Source of the DNA: Asaia siamensis
GTDB lineage: Bacteria; Pseudomonadota; Alphaproteobacteria; Acetobacterales; Acetobacteraceae
DNA: 64,000 nucleotides
Direction of reading: 5' to 3'
Assembly (NCBI RefSeq): GCF_014635085.1
Contig: NZ_BMCH01000001.1
Span: 62,001 to 126,000 of the forward strand
This document shows, in pieces, positions 16,294-24,588 of this stretch. Position 1 is the first letter of the stretch. Each line of letters opens with the position of its first letter. The notes under the pieces are model-generated. The model saw only the letters and a list, made by a program, of their open reading frames with translations. It was not told the DNA's origin and did no database searches. The position numbers were made by a program, and so were the translations under genes.

Positions 16294-16872
16294 CTAATCC
16301 GATGCCAGCATAGAAAAAAACGCATCTTCCAGCAGGGTTGGTTCCAGCGTTCCTGGCAGATAGAGCGGATGTTCCGGGCGTCCACCCTTGCTCAGGCGCA
16401 TCACGTACAGATGGATCCCGGCCTCGTGCAGGGAGAGAGCCACCTTGCTGCCCTGCTTGCGCAGGGTAGGGTGGGTCGGAGAGCCATAGGCGAGAATGAC
16501 CTTGTCGGCTTCCCTTGCCATGGCGAGTAGCGCCTCATTATTTCCGGGCCCTACCGGATCGTCCACGTCGAGCAGACGCTTTTGATCGGTACAGCGATAA
16601 GCGAAACTATTACCCACAAACATCGCGCCATAGCCCCAGCTGCGCGCATAGCGCTGGCATTTGGCAACGGTACGATCATCGCCGTATTCGGTCGCGACAG
16701 ATGGATTCATCATCAGCCACATAATGCTGGGCTTGCGTTCGTCCCAGATGCGGTGAAGTCTGTAACGATAACAATCACGCGGACCGTCATAGACAGCCGT
16801 GCTGACAACATCGTCCTGAAGGCGCAGGGCCTTGGAAGACCCTACGTGATGAGTCGGGGTTTTCTGATCCAT
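16294..16872 (-). CDS. DUF1643 domain protein
   Basis: A 192-residue soluble protein of the DUF1643 family. The family core reads 'YRYRLHRIWDERKPSIMWLMMNPSVATEYGDDRTVAKCQRYARSWGYGAMFVGNSFAYRCTDQKRLLDVDDPVGPGNNEAL' and then 'VILAYGSPTHPTLRKQGSKVALSL...HPLYLP'. Function is unknown. Members occur sporadically in bacteria and phages. It stands alone here, between a bidirectional hairpin and the peroxiredoxin gene. Confidence 0.85.
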   Translation of the reverse strand: MDQKTPTHHVGSSKALRLQDDVVSTAVYDGPRDCYRYRLHRIWDERKPSIMWLMMNPSVATEYGDDRTVAKCQRYARSWGYGAMFVGNSFAYRCTDQKRLLDVDDPVGPGNNEALLAMAREADKVILAYGSPTHPTLRKQGSKVALSLHEAGIHLYVMRLSKGGRPEHPLYLPGTLEPTLLEDAFFSMLASD

Positions 16873-16883
16873 AGGCGGCAGAA

Positions 16884-16910
16884 GCGCTTTCCCATGCCAT
16901 GAGAAAGCGC
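16884..16910 (-). terminator. Hairpin downstream of the peroxiredoxin gene
   Basis: Inverted repeat GCGCTTTC (16884-16891) and GAAAGCGC (16903-16910), with a short loop that itself contains the palindrome CATGCCATG. There is no T-run, so it is a weak terminator call. Confidence 0.4.
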
Positions 16911-16918
16911 CGGAATCC

Positions 16919-17488
16919 TTATTTCTTTCTGTTCTTCATCGTGTCGGCCTTGAACGTCTTCAGCGCTGCGAGAGCTTTCTCGACGTGATTGCCGGGGGAT
17001 TCCGAACTGATCGTCGCGATGATCTGGCCTTCCGGCGCGATCACATAGGTCACGCGCTGGGCGATATCGAGCATCGGCATCTTGGCGTCGTAAAGCCGTG
17101 TGACTTTGCCCTCGCTGTCAGAGGCGACAGGAAACTGGCCCTTGATCTGACTGACCGAAAAATTATCGAGCTTGCTGATCTTGTCCATCGACACGCCGAT
17201 GACGCTGGCACCGAGTGCGGTGAATTGCGGCATGGCGTCGGCAAAACCATGGGCTTCCATGGTGCAGCCCTTGGTGAAGGCCGCCGGATAGAAATAGAGA
17301 ACCACCGGTCCTTTGGCGAGGGCGTCACGCAGGGTGTACTGCATCTCCTTGCCATTCTGGGTGGCTGGCAGGGTAAAATTGGGGGCTTCAGCGCCCTGCT
17401 TGAGTTCCGCCCTTGCAGCAGGTGCTGCAAGTATCAGGGAAAGGCCAAGAAGGGTCTTCAGGGGGACAAAGGCTAGACGACGGGACAT
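16919..17488 (-). CDS. Exported one-cysteine peroxiredoxin (AhpC/TSA-Bcp type)
   Basis: A 189-residue thioredoxin-fold protein with a signal peptide (MSRRLAFVPLKTLLGLSLILAAPAARA). The peroxidatic motif 'PVVLYFYPAAFTKGCTMEAHGF' has Cys75. Bcp/PrxQ enzymes normally carry a resolving Cys five residues later (CTTEAC); here that position is His and no other Cys exists in the mature protein. It is therefore a 1-Cys enzyme that must be reduced by an external thiol, or a changed function. Export suggests defence against periplasmic peroxides, which form in strongly oxidising acetic acid bacteria. The ATG at 17488 is chosen because the signal peptide begins there. Confidence 0.88.
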   Translation of the reverse strand: MSRRLAFVPLKTLLGLSLILAAPAARAELKQGAEAPNFTLPATQNGKEMQYTLRDALAKGPVVLYFYPAAFTKGCTMEAHGFADAMPQFTALGASVIGVSMDKISKLDNFSVSQIKGQFPVASDSEGKVTRLYDAKMPMLDIAQRVTYVIAPEGQIIATISSESPGNHVEKALAALKTFKADTMKNRKK

Positions 17489-17511
17489 GCGATCTCCGCA
17501 CAAGATCAGGG

Positions 17512-18852
17512 TCAGAACGATGATCCCGGAGAGACGACCACGCAGGGCGTGTCGCGGCCCATCTTCCGGCAGGCTGCCACGGCATCGTCATGGGAGAGAT
17601 TGAGCAGACGCGCTCTGTAGAGATGGGCCCGCCCGGACTGCACCGTGGAAACCTGACTACGTGCGCCAGAGAGCGAAGTTCCGGCATGAGTCTGCGCCTG
17701 CGCGACGGCGCGCGTTGCCTGGACGGCAGAATTATAGGCACCGACCTGAATGGCCCAGTTCCCGGGCTGCACGCTGCGCGGTGCTGATTGCGTCCGGGTT
17801 TCGCGCTGCGCAGGTCGTGGTGTCATGACAGCAAGCACGGGCTCAGCCGAAAGGCGGCGTCCGACCGGAATCGGCTGCACGGGCGCACGACCCGCCCATG
17901 CCTGGGCAACGTTGTCGGACGAGGCGCCGTCATCATCCTGCGTGTTCGCGCTTGCCATCTGCACCGGAGCGCTACGTGACGGCGTGGTTGCTACGACACC
18001 ACGGGCAGCCCAGGCAGCACTGACTGACGAACTGCTGGCTGCGGGCGCTTCGGCCACCTGCATTTCCTGCTGGTCGGCACGATAGGTCGCTGTCTGGGCC
18101 TGCTGGCGCCACGCCGCACGGACAGACGCCGTCTCGCTGTCACTCTGCGCCACCATCGTCGCAGCAGAGGGGTCGTGTTGGGACACGAGAAGATCGGCAG
18201 CGGATCGGTTGCGGGGCCAGATGCCAGCGATCTGTGGCCCGACATGGGCGACGTAACGCCGTGTCTCGCGCGGCAGGGAACGACCGCGACGCAGATAGGA
18301 ATCGAGGCTTCCAGGGCCGTCATTATAGGCGGCAAGAAAGCCCGGCGAGCCATAGATGTTGTACATCTGCCGGATATAGGCCGTGCCCGCCATGATGTTG
18401 TCATGCGGGTCATAGGCATCATCGCCCAGATTATACTGCGAGCGCATGTCGTCATAGGTGGGCGGCATGAGCTGCATCAGCCCCATGGCGCCGGGCGCTG
18501 ACGTGGTGAACTGTCCGTTGCGGTCATACAGCCGCCCGCCGGATTCCTGCATCATCACCGAGCGGATCCACGTGCCGGGTACATCGAATCGCGCTGAGGC
18601 TTCCTCGATATACGGGCCCCATGGGTCTTCCGGCGGGCCCGGCGGCGCGTAATACGATTTTGCGTGTTCGCGGTAATCGGCTGCCTCCTGGGCAACAGGA
18701 ATCTGCGGTCTCTGAGGGCCGTTGGCGCAGGCCGACAGCAGGGCCGCAGCGCCCGTAATCATCAGCAGGCGTGAAGATTTCAGCCCCGAAAACAGGAACC
18801 GGCCGGCTTCTTCTTGTCCGACCTTGGCATTCAAACGGCGAAAACGGGTCAT
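17512..18852 (-). CDS. Lytic transglycosylase lipoprotein with a SPOR domain
   Basis: About 446 residues. The lipobox is LLSAC ('LLMITGAAALLSACANGPQ'). A catalytic SLT domain follows: 'GTWIRSVMMQESGGRLYDRNGQFTTSAPGAMGLMQLMPPTYDDM', with the catalytic Glu in MQESGG, then 'DPHDNIMAGTAYIRQMYNIYGSPGFLAAYNDGPGSLDSYL'. A low-complexity linker precedes a C-terminal SPOR domain ('NWAIQVGAYNSAVQATRAVAQA...YRARLLNLSHDDAVAACRKMGRDTPCVVV') that binds denuded septal glycan. It should cut glycan strands at the division site. The ATG at 18852 follows AGGTGAAG; the longer upstream frame is rejected. Confidence 0.92.
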   Translation of the reverse strand: MTRFRRLNAKVGQEEAGRFLFSGLKSSRLLMITGAAALLSACANGPQRPQIPVAQEAADYREHAKSYYAPPGPPEDPWGPYIEEASARFDVPGTWIRSVMMQESGGRLYDRNGQFTTSAPGAMGLMQLMPPTYDDMRSQYNLGDDAYDPHDNIMAGTAYIRQMYNIYGSPGFLAAYNDGPGSLDSYLRRGRSLPRETRRYVAHVGPQIAGIWPRNRSAADLLVSQHDPSAATMVAQSDSETASVRAAWRQQAQTATYRADQQEMQVAEAPAASSSSVSAAWAARGVVATTPSRSAPVQMASANTQDDDGASSDNVAQAWAGRAPVQPIPVGRRLSAEPVLAVMTPRPAQRETRTQSAPRSVQPGNWAIQVGAYNSAVQATRAVAQAQTHAGTSLSGARSQVSTVQSGRAHLYRARLLNLSHDDAVAACRKMGRDTPCVVVSPGSSF

Positions 18853-19081
18853 GATGGGCTTCACCTGATGCGAACCGAGCGTGAACCGCATTCTGCGGCA
18901 GGAATGCGGCAAAACTACGGAGCCCTGTTCGAGAAAGATAGCAATAAATTGACGGGAACTCTTTCGATTTCTGTCAGTGCTGCGCGGCAGGCCTCGATGG
19001 TTGCGGAAACGGGGCTTATCCGGTAGGGCGAAACCCTCGAAACGTCGCAGAATATGAACCCGCAAAATCCCCTGGAGGGAC

Positions 19082-19882
19082 ATGAGCCAGAGTCGATATG
19101 CCCGAGCATGGGATGATCTAGCATCAGGTCTGCGCTCCTGGCGGCTCGCCGCCACCCTCGGCTGGACCGATGTCAGGCTGCGCTATCGCGGCTCCGTGCT
19201 TGGCCCGTTCTGGCTGACGCTCTCTGCACTGGTCATGGTGGTCTCGATGGGCGTGATCTATGCCCGTCTTTTCCACATGAATCTGCGCGAATATCTGCCT
19301 TTCCTGTCTCTTTCCATGGCGCTCTGGCAGGTCGGCTTGTCGAGCCTGCTGCTAGAGTCCTGCACCTGCTTCATTGATGCCGAAGCCAGTATTCATGCGA
19401 TGAAGCTGCCCTTTTCACTTCAGGCGCTGCGTCTTCTGGTGCGTAATGCCATCGTGTTCGCCCATAGCATTGTCGTGCCGATCGGTGTTTTCGTGATCTA
19501 TGGCGTTTCTCCAGGTCTGATCAGTCTTGTATCGCTGCCGGGTCTGGCACTCTGGATGATTGACGGCTTTGCGTCCTGTCTGCTGTTGGGTGCGCTTTGC
19601 GCACGCTTTCGCGACATTCCGCCCATTATGGGGGCGTTTCTCCAGATCGCCTTTTACGTGACGCCGATCATATGGAAGCCATCCCAGCTTTCGCCGCGTC
19701 AAAGCGCTCTTTTGATGCTCAATCCGTTCTACGATCTGCTGGAACTCGTGCGCGCACCGATTTTCGGTACCCTGCCGTCGCTTCCGGTCGTCATGATCTC
19801 GGTCGGCCTGAGTGCGTTCTGGTGCTTCATTGCCTTCCTGTTTTTCGCCAGGACGCGTGCGCGTCTGGCTTTCTGGGTCTGA
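19082..19882 (+). CDS. ABC-2 polysaccharide export permease (Wzm/KpsM type)
   Basis: A 266-residue inner-membrane protein with six predicted membrane segments. The opening is typical of the family: 'LAATLGWTDVRLRYRGSVLGPFWLTLSALVMVVSMGVIYARLFHMNLREYLPFLSLSMALWQ', with later 'AFYVTPIIWKPSQLSPRQSALLMLNPFYDLLELVRAPIFGTLP'. It is the permease half of an exporter for lipopolysaccharide O-chains or capsular polysaccharide. GGAGGG lies just before the ATG. The ATPase gene follows five bases downstream. No glycosyltransferases are nearby. Confidence 0.9.
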   Translation: MSQSRYARAWDDLASGLRSWRLAATLGWTDVRLRYRGSVLGPFWLTLSALVMVVSMGVIYARLFHMNLREYLPFLSLSMALWQVGLSSLLLESCTCFIDAEASIHAMKLPFSLQALRLLVRNAIVFAHSIVVPIGVFVIYGVSPGLISLVSLPGLALWMIDGFASCLLLGALCARFRDIPPIMGAFLQIAFYVTPIIWKPSQLSPRQSALLMLNPFYDLLELVRAPIFGTLPSLPVVMISVGLSAFWCFIAFLFFARTRARLAFWV

Positions 19883-19887
19883 GTTCC

Positions 19888-20664
19888 ATGCCCCTGATCC
19901 GCCTGATCGATTACTCGCTGACCTATCCGATGTTCCACGGCAGCGCTCGCTCGCTGAAGAAAAGTCTCTTCAAGGGGGTCAGGAACAAGGTTGCAGACCG
20001 GAAGAGCGCTGGTGGCAGTATCGTCAGCAACTCGGACACGACAGTGGTTCTGGCGCTGAGCCAGTTGACCCTTTCGATCGAGTCTGGCGAACGTGTCGGG
20101 CTGATCGGGCACAATGGCGCAGGCAAATCGACGCTTCTGCGTGCGCTTGCCGGGATCTATGAATCATCGTTGGGCGTCTTGCATGTCGAGGGCGATCTTC
20201 ATGCGCTTCTGAGCCCGCAGGCCGGTATGAACACCGATCTCACAGGGCGTGAGAATATCCGGCTTTATGCGCGCTATATCGGTCTTAGCGATTCGGCGAC
20301 CGTGGAACTTGAAGCCGACGTCGAGGCCTTTGCAGAGCTTGGCGCGTTTCTTGATCTGCCGGTGCGGCTCTATTCCTCAGGGATGGCAATCCGTCTGGGC
20401 TTTGGCCTTGCGACAGCACCCCGGCCTGAGGTCCTGCTGATGGATGAGTGGTTCATGGCGGGCGACTCCCATTTTCAGGAGAAGGCACGCGAGCGTTTGA
20501 CCCGCCTTATCGAGCATGTGCGTATTCTGGTCATCACCTCGCACTCGCTCCCCATCCTGCGTCAATGGTGCACACGCATCATCTGGATGGAAGGCGGGCG
20601 CATCCGTATGGACGGCCCGCCGGATCTGGTGATTGACGCCTACAAGGCTGTCAATCACGGGTAA
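19888..20664 (+). CDS. ABC polysaccharide export ATPase (Wzt/KpsT type)
   Basis: A 258-residue ATPase with Walker A 'GLIGHNGAGKSTLLRALAGIY', signature region 'LPVRLYSSGMAIRLGFGLA', Walker B 'EVLLMDEWFMAGD' and H-loop 'ITSHSLP'. The SSGM signature and the 'NTDLTGRENIRLYARYIGL' block are diagnostic of polysaccharide exporters. It has no C-terminal carbohydrate-binding extension, so it is KpsT-like in length. It pairs with the permease at 19082-19882 and abuts the convergent aldolase gene. Confidence 0.92.
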   Translation: MPLIRLIDYSLTYPMFHGSARSLKKSLFKGVRNKVADRKSAGGSIVSNSDTTVVLALSQLTLSIESGERVGLIGHNGAGKSTLLRALAGIYESSLGVLHVEGDLHALLSPQAGMNTDLTGRENIRLYARYIGLSDSATVELEADVEAFAELGAFLDLPVRLYSSGMAIRLGFGLATAPRPEVLLMDEWFMAGDSHFQEKARERLTRLIEHVRILVITSHSLPILRQWCTRIIWMEGGRIRMDGPPDLVIDAYKAVNHG

Positions 20665-20666
20665 TC

Positions 20667-21581
20667 TCACCCCTTGAAGATACCAGTGATCGAAGCGAGC
20701 AGCGCAAGGGCTTCCTCGCGAGGGCGCTGGAAGGTGTTGCGGCCGATGATCGATCCAAAACCGCCACCATCATGAATGCCGCGAATGGTGTCGAGCAGCG
20801 CGTCGGTTGTCGCATGTTCGCCACCTGAGAAGATGACGATGCGACGCCCGGCAAAGGTCGATTGCACCACGTGGCGGACACGCGCTTCCATGGTCGAGAT
20901 GTCGATCTTCTGCTCGAGATAGACGGCCTTGGCGGCGGGCAGAGAAAGGGCGTCGGTCGGGGGCTTGACCTTGATGATGTGCGCGCCGCACTCGGCAGCC
21001 ATATGGGCGGCATAAGCGCAGATATCGATGGCCGTCTCGCCCGCCTTGTCGAGCATCGGCCCGCGCGGATAGCTCCATACGATCACGGCCAGGCCAGCAG
21101 CCTTGGCTTCCTGGGCCAGTTCACGCAGCTCGTTCATCTGGTCGAAGCAGTATTCACTGCCCGGATAGATGGTGAAGCCGATGGCCGAGCAGCCGAGACG
21201 CAGCGCGTCGGCGACGGTGCCGGTGACGGCCTGGTTCTTCTCGGTCGCCAGCGAGTTCGAGCTGTTGCATTTCAGGATCAGCGGGATCTGTCCGGCAAAG
21301 GTCGATGCCCCGGCTTCAAGCATGCCGAGCGGCGCCGCAAAGGCATTGAGCCCTGCTTCGATCGCTAGGGAGAAATGATAATGCGGGTCATAGGCCGGGG
21401 GGTTGGCGGCAAAAGACCGCGCAGGCCCGTGTTCGAAACCCTGATCGACCGGCAGGATGACCAGCTTGCCGGTGCCTGCCAGCACGCCCGTATTCATCAG
21501 ACGAACGAGATTGGCCTTTGTGCCGGGGTTATCGGCTTCGTAATTGGCAAGAATGGCTTTGACCTGGGGTGTCAGCGACAT
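20667..21581 (-). CDS. fbaB: Class I fructose-bisphosphate aldolase (DhnA/FbaB type)
   Basis: A 304-residue aldolase that cleaves fructose 1,6-bisphosphate to glyceraldehyde 3-phosphate and dihydroxyacetone phosphate through a lysine Schiff base. 'GKLVILPVDQGFEHGPARSFA', 'AIGFTIYPGSEY', 'VIVWSYPRGP' and the Schiff-base region 'GAHIIKVKPPTD' are clear, with the phosphate-binding 'IFSGGEHA' and 'GFGSIIGRNTFQRP'. CAGGAG precedes the ATG. It is convergent with the export ATPase gene with almost no gap. The symbol reflects family membership. Confidence 0.92.
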   Translation of the reverse strand: MSLTPQVKAILANYEADNPGTKANLVRLMNTGVLAGTGKLVILPVDQGFEHGPARSFAANPPAYDPHYHFSLAIEAGLNAFAAPLGMLEAGASTFAGQIPLILKCNSSNSLATEKNQAVTGTVADALRLGCSAIGFTIYPGSEYCFDQMNELRELAQEAKAAGLAVIVWSYPRGPMLDKAGETAIDICAYAAHMAAECGAHIIKVKPPTDALSLPAAKAVYLEQKIDISTMEARVRHVVQSTFAGRRIVIFSGGEHATTDALLDTIRGIHDGGGFGSIIGRNTFQRPREEALALLASITGIFKG

Positions 21582-21818
21582 GCAGCGCTCCTGTTTTATT
21601 ATTGGCCAGCCCGTGGGAAAGGTGACCGAAGGACTATAACGCTTCTAACTGTCGCCACCCCGATCCGTTTCTTGCGACACCCGAACTAGCCTTCACAGAT
21701 TCGACATCGGTTTTTGAACCAATGCATCCCACGGGGGGCTGTCGCGTTCACGCGGCACCTCCGTCCGCGCCCTGCCGCGCCACTACCAGCCTCTCAGGAG
21801 GGGAGGGAGAAAGGAAAG

Positions 21819-23201
21819 ATGATGCGACATTTCGGCCTGCTCACCTGCCTTGCGGCTGGTACCTGCCTTTTCTCCCCCTCCGTGATGGCCGAGCCGGTTG
21901 CGCTGCTCCATGCCCGACTTGTCGATGGAACCGGAGCCGCCGCAAAACCGGATATGACGATCATCATCGACCACGGGCAGATCGTATCCATCGGCCAGGC
22001 GCCTGAACATGGGGTCAGGACACTCGATCTTCATGGCAAGACGGTCATGCCTGCGCTTATCAGCGACCACAGCCATGTTGGCCTTGTCGACGGGATGACC
22101 ACGGCCTCGCGAAACTATACAAGGGCGACCATTCTTGCGGCACTTGAGCAGTACAGACGCTATGGCGTGCTGACAGTCACAGCCCTGGGGCTGAACAAAT
22201 CGCCGCTCTTCGATCAGTTGCGTCGTGAACAGCATCAGGGCGTCAATCCCGGTGCAGATCTCTTCGGTGTCGATCAGGGCATTGGCGCCCCGGGGGGCAT
22301 GCCGCCAGAAGCAATGGTGGACAAGATGGGTCATGACCAGATCTTCCGGCCTCATACGCCTCAGGAAGCGCGTCAGGCCGTTGACCGCATGGCCGATGAA
22401 GGCACGGATTTCGTCAAGATCTGGCTCGACGATCTGCATCTCACCAATCCTGCCAAACCACCTCTGCCGTTGCTGGGTGCGCCAGTGTGGCAGGCCGCGA
22501 TGGCAGAGGCCCATAAGCGCCATCTGCGGGTCGCCGTGCATATTCATGACCTCGATCTCGCGCATCAGGCTCTGGCGCATGGGGCAGATATCCTCGCCCA
22601 TGGCGTTCGGGACAAACCAGTCGATACGGCTCTGATCACCCAGCTCAGAACAAGCGGGGCCTGGTACATTCCAACCCTGTCGCTGGACGAGTCGACCTAT
22701 TACTTCGCCGAGCATCCTGAAGTTCTGAGTCAGAGCGTTGTTTACGACGCCATGTCGCCCGCTCTCCGCAATACGGTGGCAGATGAGAACTGGCGCAAAT
22801 CCACGCTTGCCAAACCCGCCTCGGCCGCTGCCCACGGGGCTCTGGCGATGAACGAGCGCAACCTTCTCGCCCTTTATCGCAGGGGCGTGCATATCGGTTT
22901 CGGCACGGATTCAGGGGCGACCCCCCTGCGTCTGCCGGGCTTTGCCGAGCACCGCGAACTGGTCCTGCTCGTGCAGGCAGGCCTCACGCCTCTTCAGGCC
23001 ATCAATCTCGCAACCCAGCAGGCAGCAGCGCTTCTGGGGCTGCAGGATCGTGGCGTGTTGGCCGTTGGAAAACGGGCAGATCTGCTGGTTATTGACGGCG
23101 CTCCGGATCGAACCATATCTGATATCGACCTGATTTCTCAGGTCTGGCAGCGCGGTACGCCTGTCTCTGACGGACTCGTTCCTAAAGGAAAGACACCATG
23201 A
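21819..23201 (+). CDS. Exported amidohydrolase (imidazolonepropionase-like superfamily)
   Basis: About 460 residues with a signal peptide (MMRHFGLLTCLAAGTCLFSPSVMA). The metal-dependent amidohydrolase fold is shown by 'GKTVMPALISDHSHVGLVDG' (HxH), 'VKIWLDDLH', 'VAVHIHDLDLAHQALAHGADILAHGVRD' and 'HIGFGTDSGATPL', with the closing 'GVLAVGKRADLLVIDGAPDRTI'. Relatives include exported imidazolonepropionase-like and prolidase-like enzymes; the substrate is not evident. GGGAGGGAGAAAGG just before the ATG at 21819 fixes the start. It overlaps the following proline-rich gene by four bases (ATGA). Confidence 0.9.
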   Translation: MMRHFGLLTCLAAGTCLFSPSVMAEPVALLHARLVDGTGAAAKPDMTIIIDHGQIVSIGQAPEHGVRTLDLHGKTVMPALISDHSHVGLVDGMTTASRNYTRATILAALEQYRRYGVLTVTALGLNKSPLFDQLRREQHQGVNPGADLFGVDQGIGAPGGMPPEAMVDKMGHDQIFRPHTPQEARQAVDRMADEGTDFVKIWLDDLHLTNPAKPPLPLLGAPVWQAAMAEAHKRHLRVAVHIHDLDLAHQALAHGADILAHGVRDKPVDTALITQLRTSGAWYIPTLSLDESTYYFAEHPEVLSQSVVYDAMSPALRNTVADENWRKSTLAKPASAAAHGALAMNERNLLALYRRGVHIGFGTDSGATPLRLPGFAEHRELVLLVQAGLTPLQAINLATQQAAALLGLQDRGVLAVGKRADLLVIDGAPDRTISDIDLISQVWQRGTPVSDGLVPKGKTP

Positions 23202-23512
23202 ACCGTCATCTCGGGGCTTTACTGGGGGCAGTACTTCTTGCCTCTCCCTCACTCGCCCTCGCACAGCAGGCTCCCGGCCGTTACGCCGATGGCACCGGAA
23301 ATAGCGTGATTGACCGCCTGAATTCGTCGCAGCTCAACGATAACTACAAGGGGCCATACTACCATCGAGGGGAGGCACCGCCAGCCTTCAGGCCGGTGCA
23401 ACTCCCGCCGGAGCCGCCGCCACCGCCGCCGCCGCGCCCTCTTCCCCGTCATCGGCATCATCCTCACCCGGTTCATCCCGGCTATGCCCAGCCTGTCCCT
23501 CCGCCGCGCTGA
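23198..23512 (+). CDS. Small exported proline- and histidine-rich protein
   Basis: A 104-residue protein with a cleavable signal peptide (MNRHLGALLGAVLLASPSLALA). A short polar segment ('GRYADGTGNSVIDRLNSSQLNDNYKGPYY') is followed by a Pro/His/Arg-rich tail that includes a run of six prolines and HRHHPHPVHP. It is translationally coupled to the amidohydrolase. The His cluster could bind metal, for instance to load the amidohydrolase, but that is a guess. The family is not recognised. Confidence 0.7.
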   Translation: MNRHLGALLGAVLLASPSLALAQQAPGRYADGTGNSVIDRLNSSQLNDNYKGPYYHRGEAPPAFRPVQLPPEPPPPPPPRPLPRHRHHPHPVHPGYAQPVPPPR

Positions 23513-23524
23513 GTACGTCACGTC

Positions 23525-24112
23525 GTGACCCATGCGGTCATTCTGGCTGGGGGAAGGGGGAGTCGGCTTGGCGGATGCGACAAGCCGCTCCTTCCTCTGG
23601 GGCAAGGCACAGTGCTCGAGGCACTGTTGAAGCGTCTTCGGCCGCAGATATCGAAAACGGCGCTCGCTATAAGGGGCGACCAGACTGTCTATGATTCCTA
23701 CGCCTTGCCGCTTCTGCGTGACGAGTTTGCTGATTGCGGTCCTCTCGCGGGCATCATTTCGGCGCTTGCTTGGGGGCAAAGTGAGGGTGCCTCCAGCGTG
23801 CTGACCCTCCCTGGGGACACGCCTTTCATACCGGAGGATCTGCTGCACAGGCTTTCGCCGGGGCCATCCTTCGCGATGAGTCTGGGCCGAACCCATCCCC
23901 TCGTGGCGCTATGGCCTACCAATTGCCTGCCTCTCTTGCGCGGCCATGTTCAGGCTGCCCTCGCCTCAGGAGATCGGCGCCAGCTGGCCGTACGTTGTTT
24001 TGCAGCCCGGCTCGGCATGCGTCCTGTCTCGTTCAGCGATGAGGGGGGAGATCCGTTTTTCAACGTCAACTATCCCGCCGATGTCGAAGCCCTCGCAACG
24101 CGGGGCAGCTAG
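23525..24112 (+). CDS. mobA: Molybdenum cofactor guanylyltransferase
   Basis: A 195-residue nucleotidyltransferase that attaches GMP to molybdopterin to make the MGD cofactor of DMSO-reductase-family enzymes. 'VILAGGRGSRLGGCDKPLLPLGQGTVLEALL' is the GTP-binding loop, followed by 'ADCGPLAGIISAL', 'VLTLPGDTPFIPEDLL' and the closing 'FFNVNYPADVEAL'. The start is GTG. Its neighbours (NarM-like protein, FdhD, FdhF/YdeP) use or service this cofactor. Its stop and that of the convergent gene share a CTAG. Confidence 0.93.
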   Translation: MTHAVILAGGRGSRLGGCDKPLLPLGQGTVLEALLKRLRPQISKTALAIRGDQTVYDSYALPLLRDEFADCGPLAGIISALAWGQSEGASSVLTLPGDTPFIPEDLLHRLSPGPSFAMSLGRTHPLVALWPTNCLPLLRGHVQAALASGDRRQLAVRCFAARLGMRPVSFSDEGGDPFFNVNYPADVEALATRGS

Positions 24113-24588
24113 GCCGCTGGGAGGAGGTCAAACTCCCTGAGCGCTGGCACGAAATTCTCGTTTTCGTGGCGAGAGCGGGCCAGCTTGACCAGCGCAAAAC
24201 GCTGCAGAGGGTGCAGGGTCTTCCAGATGGCAAGATCGGGGGGGGCAACATCGTCTTGTTCCGCCTGTGCCAGAACGCAGCCAGGAACAGAAGTGGTTTC
24301 GCGCCACAGAGACTCATCATTCGCGCCAAGCGCCTTGGGGGGCTCATCGCAATGCGCTTCGATAAAGGCGATCAGCTTGTCACGATAAACAATCTGTTCC
24401 GAGGGAGTCTCGCAGGCAAGATGCATGAGGTCGCGACGGATTTCCGCTGGCAGCTGACTCCATTGTCTCAGGCTCAGCTTGATACCGCAGCAATCGAGCT
24501 TGAGGCGTACGCGCATCGGGATGCAGCGTAATGTTCCGGCAAAATCCTGTTCGAAGGCAAAAAAATCAGCGTTTGGGTCAAAACTCAT
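24109..24588 (-). CDS. NarM-like nitrate-reductase-associated protein
   Basis: A 159-residue soluble protein: 'FFAFEQDFAGTLRCIPMRVRLKLDCCGIKLSLRQWSQLPAEIRRDLMHLACETPSEQIVYRDKLIAFIEAH' followed by 'PPDLAIWKTLHPLQRFALVKLARSRHENENFVPALREF'. I recognise this as the nitrate-reductase-associated (NarM) family, first known next to narB in cyanobacteria, where it is needed for nitrate reductase activity. No nitrate reductase is in this window. It lies directly downstream of fdhD and the FdhF/YdeP gene, so it may assist maturation of that enzyme. Confidence 0.75.
   Translation of the reverse strand: MSFDPNADFFAFEQDFAGTLRCIPMRVRLKLDCCGIKLSLRQWSQLPAEIRRDLMHLACETPSEQIVYRDKLIAFIEAHCDEPPKALGANDESLWRETTSVPGCVLAQAEQDDVAPPDLAIWKTLHPLQRFALVKLARSRHENENFVPALREFDLLPAA

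Noticed and set aside
21783-22892. Minus-strand frame of 369 codons
   Set aside because: It is a shadow of the amidohydrolase gene, which has a clear signal peptide and catalytic motifs.
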